Positions 1-6,747 of a stretch of DNA of 11,680 nucleotides are shown piece by piece. Numbering within the stretch: position 1 is the first letter of the stretch; the number at the start of each line of letters is the position of its first letter. The stretch is from the NCBI GenBank assembly GCA_964507045.1, contig CAZDOO010000121.1, positions 1 through 11,680 on the forward strand. The letters are read 5' to 3'. A program made the position numbers and the translations under genes. Source of the stretch: UBA8199 sp964507045. Lineage in GTDB: Bacteria; Verrucomicrobiota; Verrucomicrobiia; Limisphaerales; UBA8199. The notes below the pieces were generated by a model that worked only from the letters and a program-made list of their open reading frames with translations, was not told the DNA's origin and did no database searches.

Positions 1-40
1 TGCTGGTGGACGTAGCATCTTCGTTGCGCGTCCGCCAGCA
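1..40. repeat. Hairpin at the left edge of the window
   Basis: Bases 1-12 pair with 29-40 (TGCTGG, one T:G wobble, then GGACG against CGTCC and CCAGCA), leaving a loop of about 16 bases. The first pair falls on base 1, so the stem may extend beyond the window. No run of T follows (the next bases are TTCATGCC), so it is not a classical intrinsic terminator. It could be the end of an upstream transcript or a dispersed palindromic repeat. The inverted repeat is seen directly; its role is unknown. Confidence 0.5.
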
Positions 41-163
41 TTCATGCCATCTATCCCTGCCGTTCATTTGGCGCTCCAGGAAACCCCTGTCCGGAAAAGC
101 CCTGCTCCCGCGGCTGAAAGATTTCTCTTTTGGACGGCGGTGTTCCCCCGCAAACTATGCCGG

Positions 164-3085
164 ATGAAAGCCATCCCCGCCGCCCTTTTTACCTTTCAAC
201 TGGTTGTTTGCGCCGTCCTCCCCGGTCTTTTGTGCACCCGGTCCGGCGCCGTCCAGGCTGACCGCATCTCGCTGGCCGGCCGATGGCGGTTCCAATTGGA
301 CCGCGCGGACGCAGGGGTGAAGGAGCGCTGGTTCGAGCGGGCGCTGTCGGACAAAATCAAGTTGCCGGGCTCTTTGCCGGCGCAGGGCATCGGCGACACG
401 GTCTCGGTGGAAACCAAATGGACGGGCGGCATCGTGGACAAGTCCTGGTTCAACGCGCCGGAATATGCGCCATATCGGAAGCCGGGTAACATTAAAGTGC
501 CGTTCTGGCTCCAGCCTGAGAATTACTATGCCGGGGCGGCCTGGTATCAGCGCGAGATTGAGATTCCGCCGGCTTGGCAGGGCCGGCGGGTGGTGCTCAC
601 ACTGGAGCGGCCCCATTGGGAAACGCGGGTTTGGGTTGACGGCTGGGCGCTCGGTTCCAACCGCAGCCTCGCTGCGCCGCATGAGTATGACCTGGGCACG
701 GCGCTGGCCCCTGGCAAACATCGGCTCACCATCCGGGTGGACAACAGCCTGTTGGTGGATATCGGTGAAAACTCCCACTGCATCAGCGACCATACGCAGG
801 GCAATTGGAACGGGATCGTAGGCGACCTCAGCCTGCGAGCAACCGCGCCGGTGTGGATCGAGGACGTGCAGGTTTATCCGAATGTGGCAAAGAAATCAGT
901 GCGCGTCGTGGTGACTGCGACCAACGCCACCCAGCGGCGTTTCGAGGGGAAGCTGTCGCTCTTGTTTGAGCGTAGCGGAACAACCACGCGGCTTCCCGTC
1001 AGCCAAAACTTCAATACGCTTGCCGCCGACCTGTCCACCGCGGACGAGATCACACTCGCTCCGGATGCGCCGCTGTGGGATGAGTTCACCCCCAACCTGC
1101 AAACCATCCGCGCCCAGTTACGGGGCGAAGTTGACGGGCAGATCATCGAGAGCGAGCGCGAGGTCACCTTCGGCCTGCGCGAGATTTCAACCCAAGGCAC
1201 GCAGTTCTTCATCAACGGCCGCAAGACCTTCTTCCGCGGCACGCTCGAATGCTGCATCTTCCCGCTCACCGGCCACCCCCCCACCGACGTGGAATCCTGG
1301 AAGCGCATCCTCCGCATTGCCAAAGCCTACGGGCTGAACCTGCTCCGGTTCCATTCCTACTGCCCACCGGAAGCGGCGTTCGTGGCAGCGGACGAACTCG
1401 GCTTCTATTACCAGGTCGAGACTTGCTGGCCCAACCAGTCCACCACCATCGGCGACGGCAAGCCGGTGGACCAATGGGTTTATGAGGAGACAGCCCGCAT
1501 TCTGAAGGCTTACGGCAATCATCCCTCCTTTCTCCTCATGCCCCACGGCAACGAGCCCGGCGGCAAGAAGACCGCCGCTTATCTGGCCAAGTGGGTGGAG
1601 CACTTCAAAGCGCAGGACCCGCGCCGCCTTTGGACGAGCGGCGCCGGCTGGCCGGAGATTCCCGAGAACCAATTCCACGTTACCCCTGACCCGCGCGTGC
1701 AGCGCTGGGGCGCCGGCCTAACCTCGCGCATCAACGCTCAGCCGCCGGAAACGCAAACGGACTACCGCGACTACATCCAGCAGCGCACCGTCCCCGTCAT
1801 CAGCCATGAGATCGGCCAGTGGTGTGCTTATCCCAACTTCGATGAGATACCCAAATACCGGGGCTACCTGAAACCGAAGAACTTCGAGATCTTCCAGAAC
1901 ACACTGCGCGCGCACGGGATGGGCCCCCTGGCGCGCCGGTTCCTGCTCGCGTCGGGCAAGCTACAGGCGCTCTGTTACAAAGAGGACATCGAGTCGGCCC
2001 TGCGCACGCCCGGCATGGGCGGCTTTGAGTTACTCGACCTGCACGACTTCCCTGGCCAGGGCACCGCGCTGGTGGGGGTGCTGGATCCGTTCTGGGAGGA
2101 AAAGGGCTACGTCACCGCCGAGGAATACCGCCGTTTCTGCAACCGCACCGTGCCCCTGGCCCGCCTGGCCCGGCGCGTGTTCACCACCGACGAATCGCTC
2201 GCAGCGGATATCGAGGTGGCCCATTTCGGCCCGAGCCCGCTCCAGGCGGCAATCGCCTCCTGGCAGTTGGTGGGAGACAACCGCAGCGTCGCCGCCAGTG
2301 GCACGCTCCCGGTTTCCCACATCCCCATCGGCAACGGGGTCAGCCTGGGGAGTGTGCGTCTGGATTTGCGGAAGGTGCCCGCGCCCGCTCGTTACAAGTT
2401 TGTGGTGACGGTCAAGCCGGCGCCCGGGCAATCCTCGGAACCGGCTTCCGGCTTCCAGAACGACTGGGACGTATGGGTCTATCCGTCCCAAGTTGATACT
2501 CAACGACCGCCCGACCTGGTGGTGGCCGAAGACTTGAACGACCCGGCGCTGGCGGCGCTCGATGCCGGCGGCAAGGTGCTGCTGCTAATTCCGCCGAACC
2601 GGGTCAAAGGCGACCGGCTCGGCAAAGTTGCACTCGGCTTCTCGAGCATCTTCTGGAACACGGCCTGGACCCGCCGTCAGGCGCCGACGACGCTCGGCAT
2701 TCTGTGCGACCCCAAACATCCGGCGCTGGCGGAATTCCCGACGGATTACCACAGCAACTGGCAATGGTGGTACCTGGTCAGCCAGGCCGGCGCCATGATC
2801 CTCGATCCCTTGCCCGGGAAGTTACAGCCGACGGTGCAGGTGATTGATGACTGGGTAACCGGCCGCAAGCTCGGCCTGCTGTTTGAGGCCAGGATGGGCA
2901 GGGGCAAAATCCTGGTGTGCAGCATCGCCTTGACCAAAGACCTGGAGCATAACCCGGTCGCCAGACAGCTGCTCCATAGTCTGCTGCATTACATGGCCGG
3001 CCCAAAGTTCAAGCCCACCGTCGCGCTCACACCCGCCGACGTGGAGGGATTGATGGACGGAACTAACCGGGAAGCTCGGCATTAA
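164..3085 (+). CDS. Secreted glycoside hydrolase family 2 protein (beta-glycosidase type)
   Basis: This 973-residue exported enzyme should hydrolyse a beta-glycosidic bond in plant or algal polysaccharide fragments by the retaining mechanism; the sugar cannot be read from sequence. Residues 1-32 form a signal peptide (MK, hydrophobic core, cleavage near AVQA|DR). Residues 33-230 are the jelly-roll sugar-binding domain (NYYAGAAWYQREIEIP, GNWNGIVGDLSL). A beta-sandwich of about 100 residues follows, then the TIM barrel beginning at INGRK (residue 350). The expected acid/base is Glu464 in HGNEPGG and the nucleophile Glu549 in SHEIGQW. From about 783 to 945 there is an alpha/beta domain resembling ThuA/class I amidotransferase-like folds, without an obvious catalytic triad. 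The frame is also open from an ATG at 44, but the ATG at 164 puts the signal peptide at the N terminus and is preferred. No good Shine-Dalgarno is visible. The family call is firm; substrate is unknown. Confidence 0.9.
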   Translation: MKAIPAALFTFQLVVCAVLPGLLCTRSGAVQADRISLAGRWRFQLDRADAGVKERWFERALSDKIKLPGSLPAQGIGDTVSVETKWTGGIVDKSWFNAPEYAPYRKPGNIKVPFWLQPENYYAGAAWYQREIEIPPAWQGRRVVLTLERPHWETRVWVDGWALGSNRSLAAPHEYDLGTALAPGKHRLTIRVDNSLLVDIGENSHCISDHTQGNWNGIVGDLSLRATAPVWIEDVQVYPNVAKKSVRVVVTATNATQRRFEGKLSLLFERSGTTTRLPVSQNFNTLAADLSTADEITLAPDAPLWDEFTPNLQTIRAQLRGEVDGQIIESEREVTFGLREISTQGTQFFINGRKTFFRGTLECCIFPLTGHPPTDVESWKRILRIAKAYGLNLLRFHSYCPPEAAFVAADELGFYYQVETCWPNQSTTIGDGKPVDQWVYEETARILKAYGNHPSFLLMPHGNEPGGKKTAAYLAKWVEHFKAQDPRRLWTSGAGWPEIPENQFHVTPDPRVQRWGAGLTSRINAQPPETQTDYRDYIQQRTVPVISHEIGQWCAYPNFDEIPKYRGYLKPKNFEIFQNTLRAHGMGPLARRFLLASGKLQALCYKEDIESALRTPGMGGFELLDLHDFPGQGTALVGVLDPFWEEKGYVTAEEYRRFCNRTVPLARLARRVFTTDESLAADIEVAHFGPSPLQAAIASWQLVGDNRSVAASGTLPVSHIPIGNGVSLGSVRLDLRKVPAPARYKFVVTVKPAPGQSSEPASGFQNDWDVWVYPSQVDTQRPPDLVVAEDLNDPALAALDAGGKVLLLIPPNRVKGDRLGKVALGFSSIFWNTAWTRRQAPTTLGILCDPKHPALAEFPTDYHSNWQWWYLVSQAGAMILDPLPGKLQPTVQVIDDWVTGRKLGLLFEARMGRGKILVCSIALTKDLEHNPVARQLLHSLLHYMAGPKFKPTVALTPADVEGLMDGTNREARH

Positions 3086-3094
3086 GCCAGACAA

Positions 3095-3119
3095 GGGCTT
3101 TGCCCGGCCTTTCCATTCT
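3095..3119 (+). terminator. Weak candidate terminator after the GH2 gene
   Basis: GGGC (3095-3098), TTT and GCCC (3102-3105) form a short perfect hairpin ten bases after the GH2 stop codon. A pyrimidine-rich stretch with three small T clusters follows. The stem is only 4 bp, so this is weak and transcription may continue into the lipoprotein gene. Confidence 0.2.
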
Positions 3120-3158
3120 TTGGCTTGGATTTCCCCGCTTGGGCAATAGACTGGGCGC

Positions 3159-3515
3159 ATGAAAAGAGCTTTCTATCTCTCGCTGGCGGCAAGTCTGGCG
3201 CTGGTTGGCTGCGGCAAGCAGTCCGGCCAGCCGGGCCCGGCAACCAATGGCACCGCCGGCGCCAGCAGCCCGTTGAGCGCGCCGGCGGATTATGTGGGCG
3301 CGCTGGGCAAGGCGCAGCAAACGGCGGTCAAGACGGTGGACACCACTTCGCTCAACCAGGCCATCCAGATGTTCAATGTGGATCAGGGGCGCAACCCCAA
3401 AGACCTGAACGAGCTGGTGGAGAAGAAGTTCATTCCAAAGCTGCCGGAGACGCCGCGCGGGATGAAGCTCGACTATGATGCCGCTGCCGGGAAGGTGAAG
3501 GTGGTCAAAGAGTGA
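3159..3515 (+). CDS. Small lipoprotein with pseudopilin-like C-terminal segment
   Basis: This 118-residue exported lipoprotein is of unknown function. Residues 1-17 are a lipoprotein signal peptide ending in the lipobox LVGC, so Cys18 should be acylated and the protein anchored in a membrane. A flexible linker rich in Gly, Pro, Ala and Ser spans about residues 19-45. The C-terminal 70 residues (LNQAIQMFNVDQGRNPKDL, then EKKFIPKLPETPRG) recall the globular part of type II secretion pseudopilins, in which a helix leads to a 'G.yP..l..L...y...lP..P.G' pattern. The N-terminal pilin methylation motif is absent, so it is not a true pseudopilin. It starts 73 bases after the GH2 stop codon and its TGA overlaps the ATG of guaA, implying shared translation. 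Secretion as a lipoprotein is well supported; the domain resemblance is from memory of the family. Confidence 0.82.
   Translation: MKRAFYLSLAASLALVGCGKQSGQPGPATNGTAGASSPLSAPADYVGALGKAQQTAVKTVDTTSLNQAIQMFNVDQGRNPKDLNELVEKKFIPKLPETPRGMKLDYDAAAGKVKVVKE
3498..3504 (+). promoter_or_regulatory. Ribosome binding site of guaA, inside the lipoprotein gene
   Basis: AAGGTGG, one mismatch from AAGGAGG, lies 7 bases before a GTG (3512) and 10 bases before the ATG (3515), within the last codons of the lipoprotein gene. It fits both possible guaA starts, which differ by a single codon. Confidence 0.5.
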
Positions 3516-5053
3516 TGGAACAGATCGCCATCCTGGACTTCGGCTCGCAGTACACCCAAGTCATTGCCCGCCGGGTCCGCGAGTGCAACGTCTATTCGGT
3601 CATTCTGCGCTACGACACGCCGGCGCGGGAAATCGCCCGGCTCCATCCCAAGGGTCTTATCCTGTCGGGCGGCCCATCAAGCGTGTATGCGAAGAATGCG
3701 CCGCTGCCGGATCGCGCCATTTTCCAACTCGGCATCCCCGTGCTGGGAATCTGTTACGGCGTTCAGCTTCTAGCCGAGTACCTGGGCGGGAAAGTCGAGC
3801 CGGGCCAAAAGCGTGAATACGGCAAAGGCACGCTCCGGGTCAAAGACCGCTCCTGCCCGCTATTCGCCGGGCTGCCCGCCGCACTGCAGGTCTGGAACTC
3901 GCACGGAGACCGGCTGACCCGGCTCCCCGCCGGCTTCAAACCGGTCGCGGTAACCGAGAACTCGGCCTACGCGGCCATCGAAAACCGCGCCGCCAGGATG
4001 TTCGGGCTCCAGTTTCACCCGGAAGTAGTCCACACACCGCGCGGACGCGAACTCCTGGCCCGCTTCGTCCACAAGGTTTGCGGCTGCGGCAGGAAGTGGA
4101 CCATGCGCAATTACATTGACCAGGCGGTCGAGACGATCCGCGCACAGGTCGGCCGGGAAAAGGTGCTGCTCGGGCTGAGCGGCGGGGTGGATTCGAGCGT
4201 GGCGGCGGCGCTGCTGCACCGGGCGGTTGGCAGCCAGCTTACGTGCATCTTCGTCAACAACGGCGTGCTGCGCGGGCAGGAAGCGGCGGTGGTGCGGGAA
4301 GTCTTCGGCCGCCATTTCAAGCTCAAGCTCCAGTACGAGGACGCTTCCCGGCTGTTCCTGCGTCGGCTCAAGGGCGTCACCAACCCCGAGCGGAAGCGCA
4401 AGCTCATCGGCCGGACCTTCATCCAGGTCTTCGAGGCGGCAACCCGGCGAGCCGGCAAGGCGAAGTTCCTGGCGCAGGGCACGCTCTATCCCGACGTCAT
4501 CGAGTCGGTCCCAATCGGCGGCAACCCGGCAGCCATGATTAAGAGCCATCACAACGTTGGCGGCCTCCCGAAGCGGATGAAGTTCCAGTTAGTCGAGCCG
4601 CTGCGGTGCCTCTTCAAAGATGAAGTGCGGGAGCTGGGCCTTGAGCTGGGGCTGCCGCGCGAGATCGTGCTGCGCCAACCCTTCCCCGGCCCCGGTCTGG
4701 CCGTGCGCATTCTCGGCGAAGTCACCTCGCCGCGCCTGGAGATCCTGCGCAACGCCGACGCCATCGTCGTGGAAGAAATGAAGGCCAGCGGCTGGTATTA
4801 CAAAATCTGGCAGAGCTTCGCCGTGCTGCTGCCGGTGCGCAGCGTGGGCGTCATGGGCGACGAACGGACTTACGATTACACCATCGCCTTGCGGGCCGTG
4901 GAATCGCAGGACGGCATGACCGCCGACTGGGTGAAGCTGCCGTATGCCCTGTTAGAGAAGCTATCCAACCGCATCATCAACGAAGTCAAAGGCGTCAACC
5001 GCGTCTGCTTCGATATCACCAGCAAGCCGCCGGGGACGATTGAATGGGAGTGA
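3515..5053 (+). CDS. guaA: GMP synthase (glutamine-hydrolysing)
   Basis: This cytoplasmic enzyme converts XMP, ATP and glutamine to GMP, the last step of guanine nucleotide synthesis. The 512 residues are the normal bacterial length and contain both catalytic halves. The N-terminal class I amidotransferase has the nucleophile Cys80 in GICYG and the His168/Glu170 pair in FHPEV. The ATP pyrophosphatase domain begins with the P-loop SGGVDSS at 222-228 and includes the conserved KSHHNVGGLP segment. The C-terminal dimerisation domain ends in the typical GTIEWE. ATG 3515 overlaps the lipoprotein TGA as TGATG; an in-frame GTG at 3512 is equally possible. No guaB lies next to it. The hairpin just after the stop codon closes the unit. 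All key residues are intact, so activity is expected. Confidence 0.98.
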   Translation: MEQIAILDFGSQYTQVIARRVRECNVYSVILRYDTPAREIARLHPKGLILSGGPSSVYAKNAPLPDRAIFQLGIPVLGICYGVQLLAEYLGGKVEPGQKREYGKGTLRVKDRSCPLFAGLPAALQVWNSHGDRLTRLPAGFKPVAVTENSAYAAIENRAARMFGLQFHPEVVHTPRGRELLARFVHKVCGCGRKWTMRNYIDQAVETIRAQVGREKVLLGLSGGVDSSVAAALLHRAVGSQLTCIFVNNGVLRGQEAAVVREVFGRHFKLKLQYEDASRLFLRRLKGVTNPERKRKLIGRTFIQVFEAATRRAGKAKFLAQGTLYPDVIESVPIGGNPAAMIKSHHNVGGLPKRMKFQLVEPLRCLFKDEVRELGLELGLPREIVLRQPFPGPGLAVRILGEVTSPRLEILRNADAIVVEEMKASGWYYKIWQSFAVLLPVRSVGVMGDERTYDYTIALRAVESQDGMTADWVKLPYALLEKLSNRIINEVKGVNRVCFDITSKPPGTIEWE

Positions 5054-5081
5054 GTCGCGGGGGATTCGGGACCAATGAAAG

Positions 5082-5107
5082 GCCCCGCCAGCTTGCGCCG
5101 GCGGGGC
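5082..5107 (-). terminator. Rho-independent terminator between convergent genes
   Basis: GCCCCGCC (5082-5089) and GGCGGGGC (5100-5107) form a perfect 8-bp stem around a 10-base loop. On the minus strand the stem is followed by CCTTTCATT, so it best serves the beta-barrel gene, whose stop codon is 25 bases upstream. On the plus strand it lies 28 bases after guaA but has only a poor T tail (CTCT). It probably acts in both directions. Confidence 0.7.
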
Positions 5108-5132
5108 TCTGCCCTGGCGGGTAAGACCACTC

Positions 5133-5780
5133 CTAAAACTTGCAGGAGAAGCCGATCCCAATAAAGTGCGCCATAACGTCCTTCACCTTGAAGGCGTCGA
5201 AGTACTCTTGATCCCCGGTGGCGAACAACTTGTAGACCAGCTCCACGGACACATTGTCGTTCAGGTTGTAGGCGACGCCCGCCTTGGCCTGCCAGGCGTA
5301 AACAAAGTCCGAATCGCTGTCATAGGAGTCGTTGAACATAGTCAGCGCCCCGCCCCCGCCCCCGCCGATATAGGGAACCAGCTTGGTCTCATTCTCGAAT
5401 CGGAAGACCACGTTGGCCATGAGCGGCACCGACCCGAGCCACGCGTCGTCGGAATCCTTAATGCCGTTGTACATGAATCCGCTTTCAAACTCCAAGGCGA
5501 CCCATTCGTTCAGATTATAGCCCGCGATCAAGCCCAGCCGAAAACCGGTGTCCAATTCGGCATCAAAGCTCTTCACCTCAGCCTCCGGGACGTCCCACAG
5601 CCCTATCGGGGAGAAGGTGGTCCCATTGATCCCCTCGACCGTTGCGTCCTGCATGATGTTCGCTCCACCATCAATTTTCAGATACGCCGCATTGGCGCTG
5701 TTGGCGGCACCGACTTGCGGCGCCGGCAACGAAAGCAGCGCGGCACTCATTGTGATTAATACTGATTTAGATAGTCTCAT
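5133..5780 (-). CDS. Outer-membrane beta-barrel protein
   Basis: This 215-residue protein is predicted to insert in the outer membrane as a small beta-barrel of the OmpA/OmpW-like porin superfamily; its cargo or role is unknown. Residues 1-25 are a signal peptide (MRLSKSV, hydrophobic core, cleavage near VGA|AN). The remainder alternates polar and hydrophobic residues in strands such as FRLGLIAGYNLNEWVALEFE and AWQAKAGVAYNLNDNVSVEL, and ends in Phe (GIGFSCKF), the usual C-terminal signature recognised by the BAM machinery. A run of six glycines follows PYIG near the middle; the PYIGxGxGG motif is common in these barrels. AGGA lies 12 bases before the ATG, rather far for a Shine-Dalgarno. It is convergent with guaA, and a wide spacer separates it from the divergent mfd. 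Fold confidence is high, function open. Confidence 0.85.
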   Translation of the reverse strand: MRLSKSVLITMSAALLSLPAPQVGAANSANAAYLKIDGGANIMQDATVEGINGTTFSPIGLWDVPEAEVKSFDAELDTGFRLGLIAGYNLNEWVALEFESGFMYNGIKDSDDAWLGSVPLMANVVFRFENETKLVPYIGGGGGGALTMFNDSYDSDSDFVYAWQAKAGVAYNLNDNVSVELVYKLFATGDQEYFDAFKVKDVMAHFIGIGFSCKF

Positions 5781-5838
5781 TTTTTTGCCCGTTCCTGGTT
5801 AAGTGTTGATGCTGACTCACTTGGGCCGGAGGCGGGGC

Positions 5839-5845
5839 ATTTATA
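5839..5845 (-). promoter_or_regulatory. Candidate -10 box for the beta-barrel gene
   Basis: On the minus strand TATAAAT lies about 60 bases before the ATG at 5780, in otherwise GC-rich DNA. No convincing -35 hexamer is seen at the usual distance. This is a motif match only. Confidence 0.3.
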
Positions 5846-6248
5846 CGCCACGCCTGACCTTTTCTTCGTGTGATCGTTCTAGCCGAAAGCGCTACCGTGC
5901 GCAAGGGGGTTTTGCCTCTCTTGATCTGCGGGCGTGTGCAGATGACTTGCGAGGTGTTTAGTGGGGCCACTTCTGGCTGGCAAGGCGTTATGGGTGACGG
6001 TAAATGCATTCCTCACAGGCCGGTTGCCAACCCAACAAGCCTGAACCGCCGACACAAACGGATCATACCGCCTTGAGTTCAACTGTCCAAATCACCTGCT
6101 CTTAGCCTGCAATAGGCATGTGTCCACATTTGAGACAGTAACAATCCTTGGCCAACCCCGCAAACCACGACGGCCTCTTCCCTGGGTTCCCTGCCCAACC
6201 CGTCTGCCCAGCCAGTCGTGCGGGTGAGACTCCGGTGTTTACCCGGCG

Positions 6249-6288
6249 ATACCCCATTTCGGCAGGCAATTCGCCTCGCGCGGGGTAT
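6249..6288. repeat. Two-tier stem-loop in the spacer
   Basis: ATACCCC (6249-6255) pairs with GGGGTAT (6282-6288). Inside it AGGC (6264-6267) pairs with GCCT (6273-6276) around the loop AATTC. An asymmetric internal loop separates the two stems. It could be a structured RNA element or an old repeat; neither strand gives a T tail. The pairing is seen directly and its meaning is unknown. Confidence 0.4.
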
Positions 6289-6400
6289 ATCTTGGCATTG
6301 CCACCCCGTCCCAGACGTGGAATCCGTGAATTCTTTCGGGATTGGCCGGCCCGGGTGGCCAGGAATGCGGGCCATGCTCAAGCCGGGGTAATCTGGCTCA

Positions 6401-6491
6401 CCTCACCGTCACCACACCGTCTCCTCACCGTAGTACCTCTGATAGGCTATCAGAGGTACTACGGTGAGGAGACGGTGTGGTGACGGTGAGG
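6401..6491. repeat. Perfect 91-base palindrome with 45-base arms
   Basis: Every base from 6401 to 6445 is complementary to its partner from 6491 down to 6447, around the single central base 6446 (...CTGATAG-G-CTATCAG...). Pairing stops at both ends (A6400 against A6492). As RNA or cruciform DNA this would be an almost loopless 45-bp stem. No transposase lies nearby and no flanking target-site duplication is evident. Because of the symmetry both strands encode nearly the same peptide (SPSPHRLLTVVPLI then YQRYYGEETVW), which is an artefact and not a gene. It may be a MITE-like repeat, a binding site array or an assembly artefact. Confidence 0.9.
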
Positions 6492-6499
6492 ATACGGTG
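6404..6499. repeat. Phased CACCGT/ACGGTG hexamers at 11-base spacing
   Basis: CACCGT begins at 6404, 6415 and 6426. Its reverse complement ACGGTG begins at 6461, 6472, 6483 and 6494. Within each group the spacing is exactly 11 bases, about one helical turn. The seventh copy (6494-6499) lies outside the perfect palindrome, so the array is not purely a consequence of the symmetry. The arrangement resembles clustered protein binding sites or iterons, but no cognate protein is visible in the window. Confidence 0.6.
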
Positions 6500-6747
6500 G
6501 GGGTGGGGTGGAGATACGCGGTCTCGGCGAGTCTCTGGAGCTTGTTTTGCAGACAGTCTCGGGCCGCTTGCCGCTCGCATGCCTCCGCCTCAGCTTCCCG
6601 TTCGGCCAGCGAAGGTAGAGGTTCCTTAGTGCTCGTTTTCACGGTCCACGTGTGCGTTGCTGATCTTGGTTTCTCGACCTCTCTGAGGAACCGCCCCCTC
6701 GCCGCCCAGCTTGACGCAGGCCCTGCGGGCTGCGACCTTGCCCCGGC

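Larger units (their letters stand above)
5846..6747. other. Long gene-free spacer between divergent genes
   Basis: About 900 bases without a convincing gene separate the beta-barrel gene from mfd. The open frames here are short, overlap on both strands and show no family motif, signal peptide or ribosome binding site. The spacer holds a 40-base two-tier hairpin (6249-6288) and a 91-base perfect palindrome (6401-6491) with phased hexamers. From about 6493 to 6759 the minus strand stays open and reads as a charged, helix-like peptide (LAEREAEAEACERQAARDCL) before running into the palindrome. That could be a gene remnant but has no recognisable relative. No tRNA or known riboswitch was recognised. 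Confidence 0.5.

Noticed and set aside
44..163. Longer N terminus of the GH2 protein from the ATG at 44
   Set aside because: It would bury the signal peptide 40 residues inside the protein; the ATG at 164 gives a normal export signal.
3125..3152. TTGGAT and TAGACT with a 16-base gap as a promoter for the lipoprotein gene
   Set aside because: The matches to -35 and -10 consensus are weak, and the predicted start would fall on the ATG itself.
6083..6138. CTGTCCAAAT and ATTTGAGACAG as insertion-sequence ends
   Set aside because: The repeat is imperfect, there is no transposase between or beside the two words, and no target-site duplication was seen.
6401..6491. Palindrome as an integron attC site or rho-independent terminator
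   Set aside because: No GTTRRRY-type core, no integrase and no gene cassette are present. No T run follows, and the arms are too perfect and too long for a normal terminator.
6148..6642. Two short opposite-strand frames ending in nearly the same peptide (YQRYYGEETVW)
   Set aside because: The identity is a direct result of the perfect palindrome, so it is not evidence of a duplicated gene.
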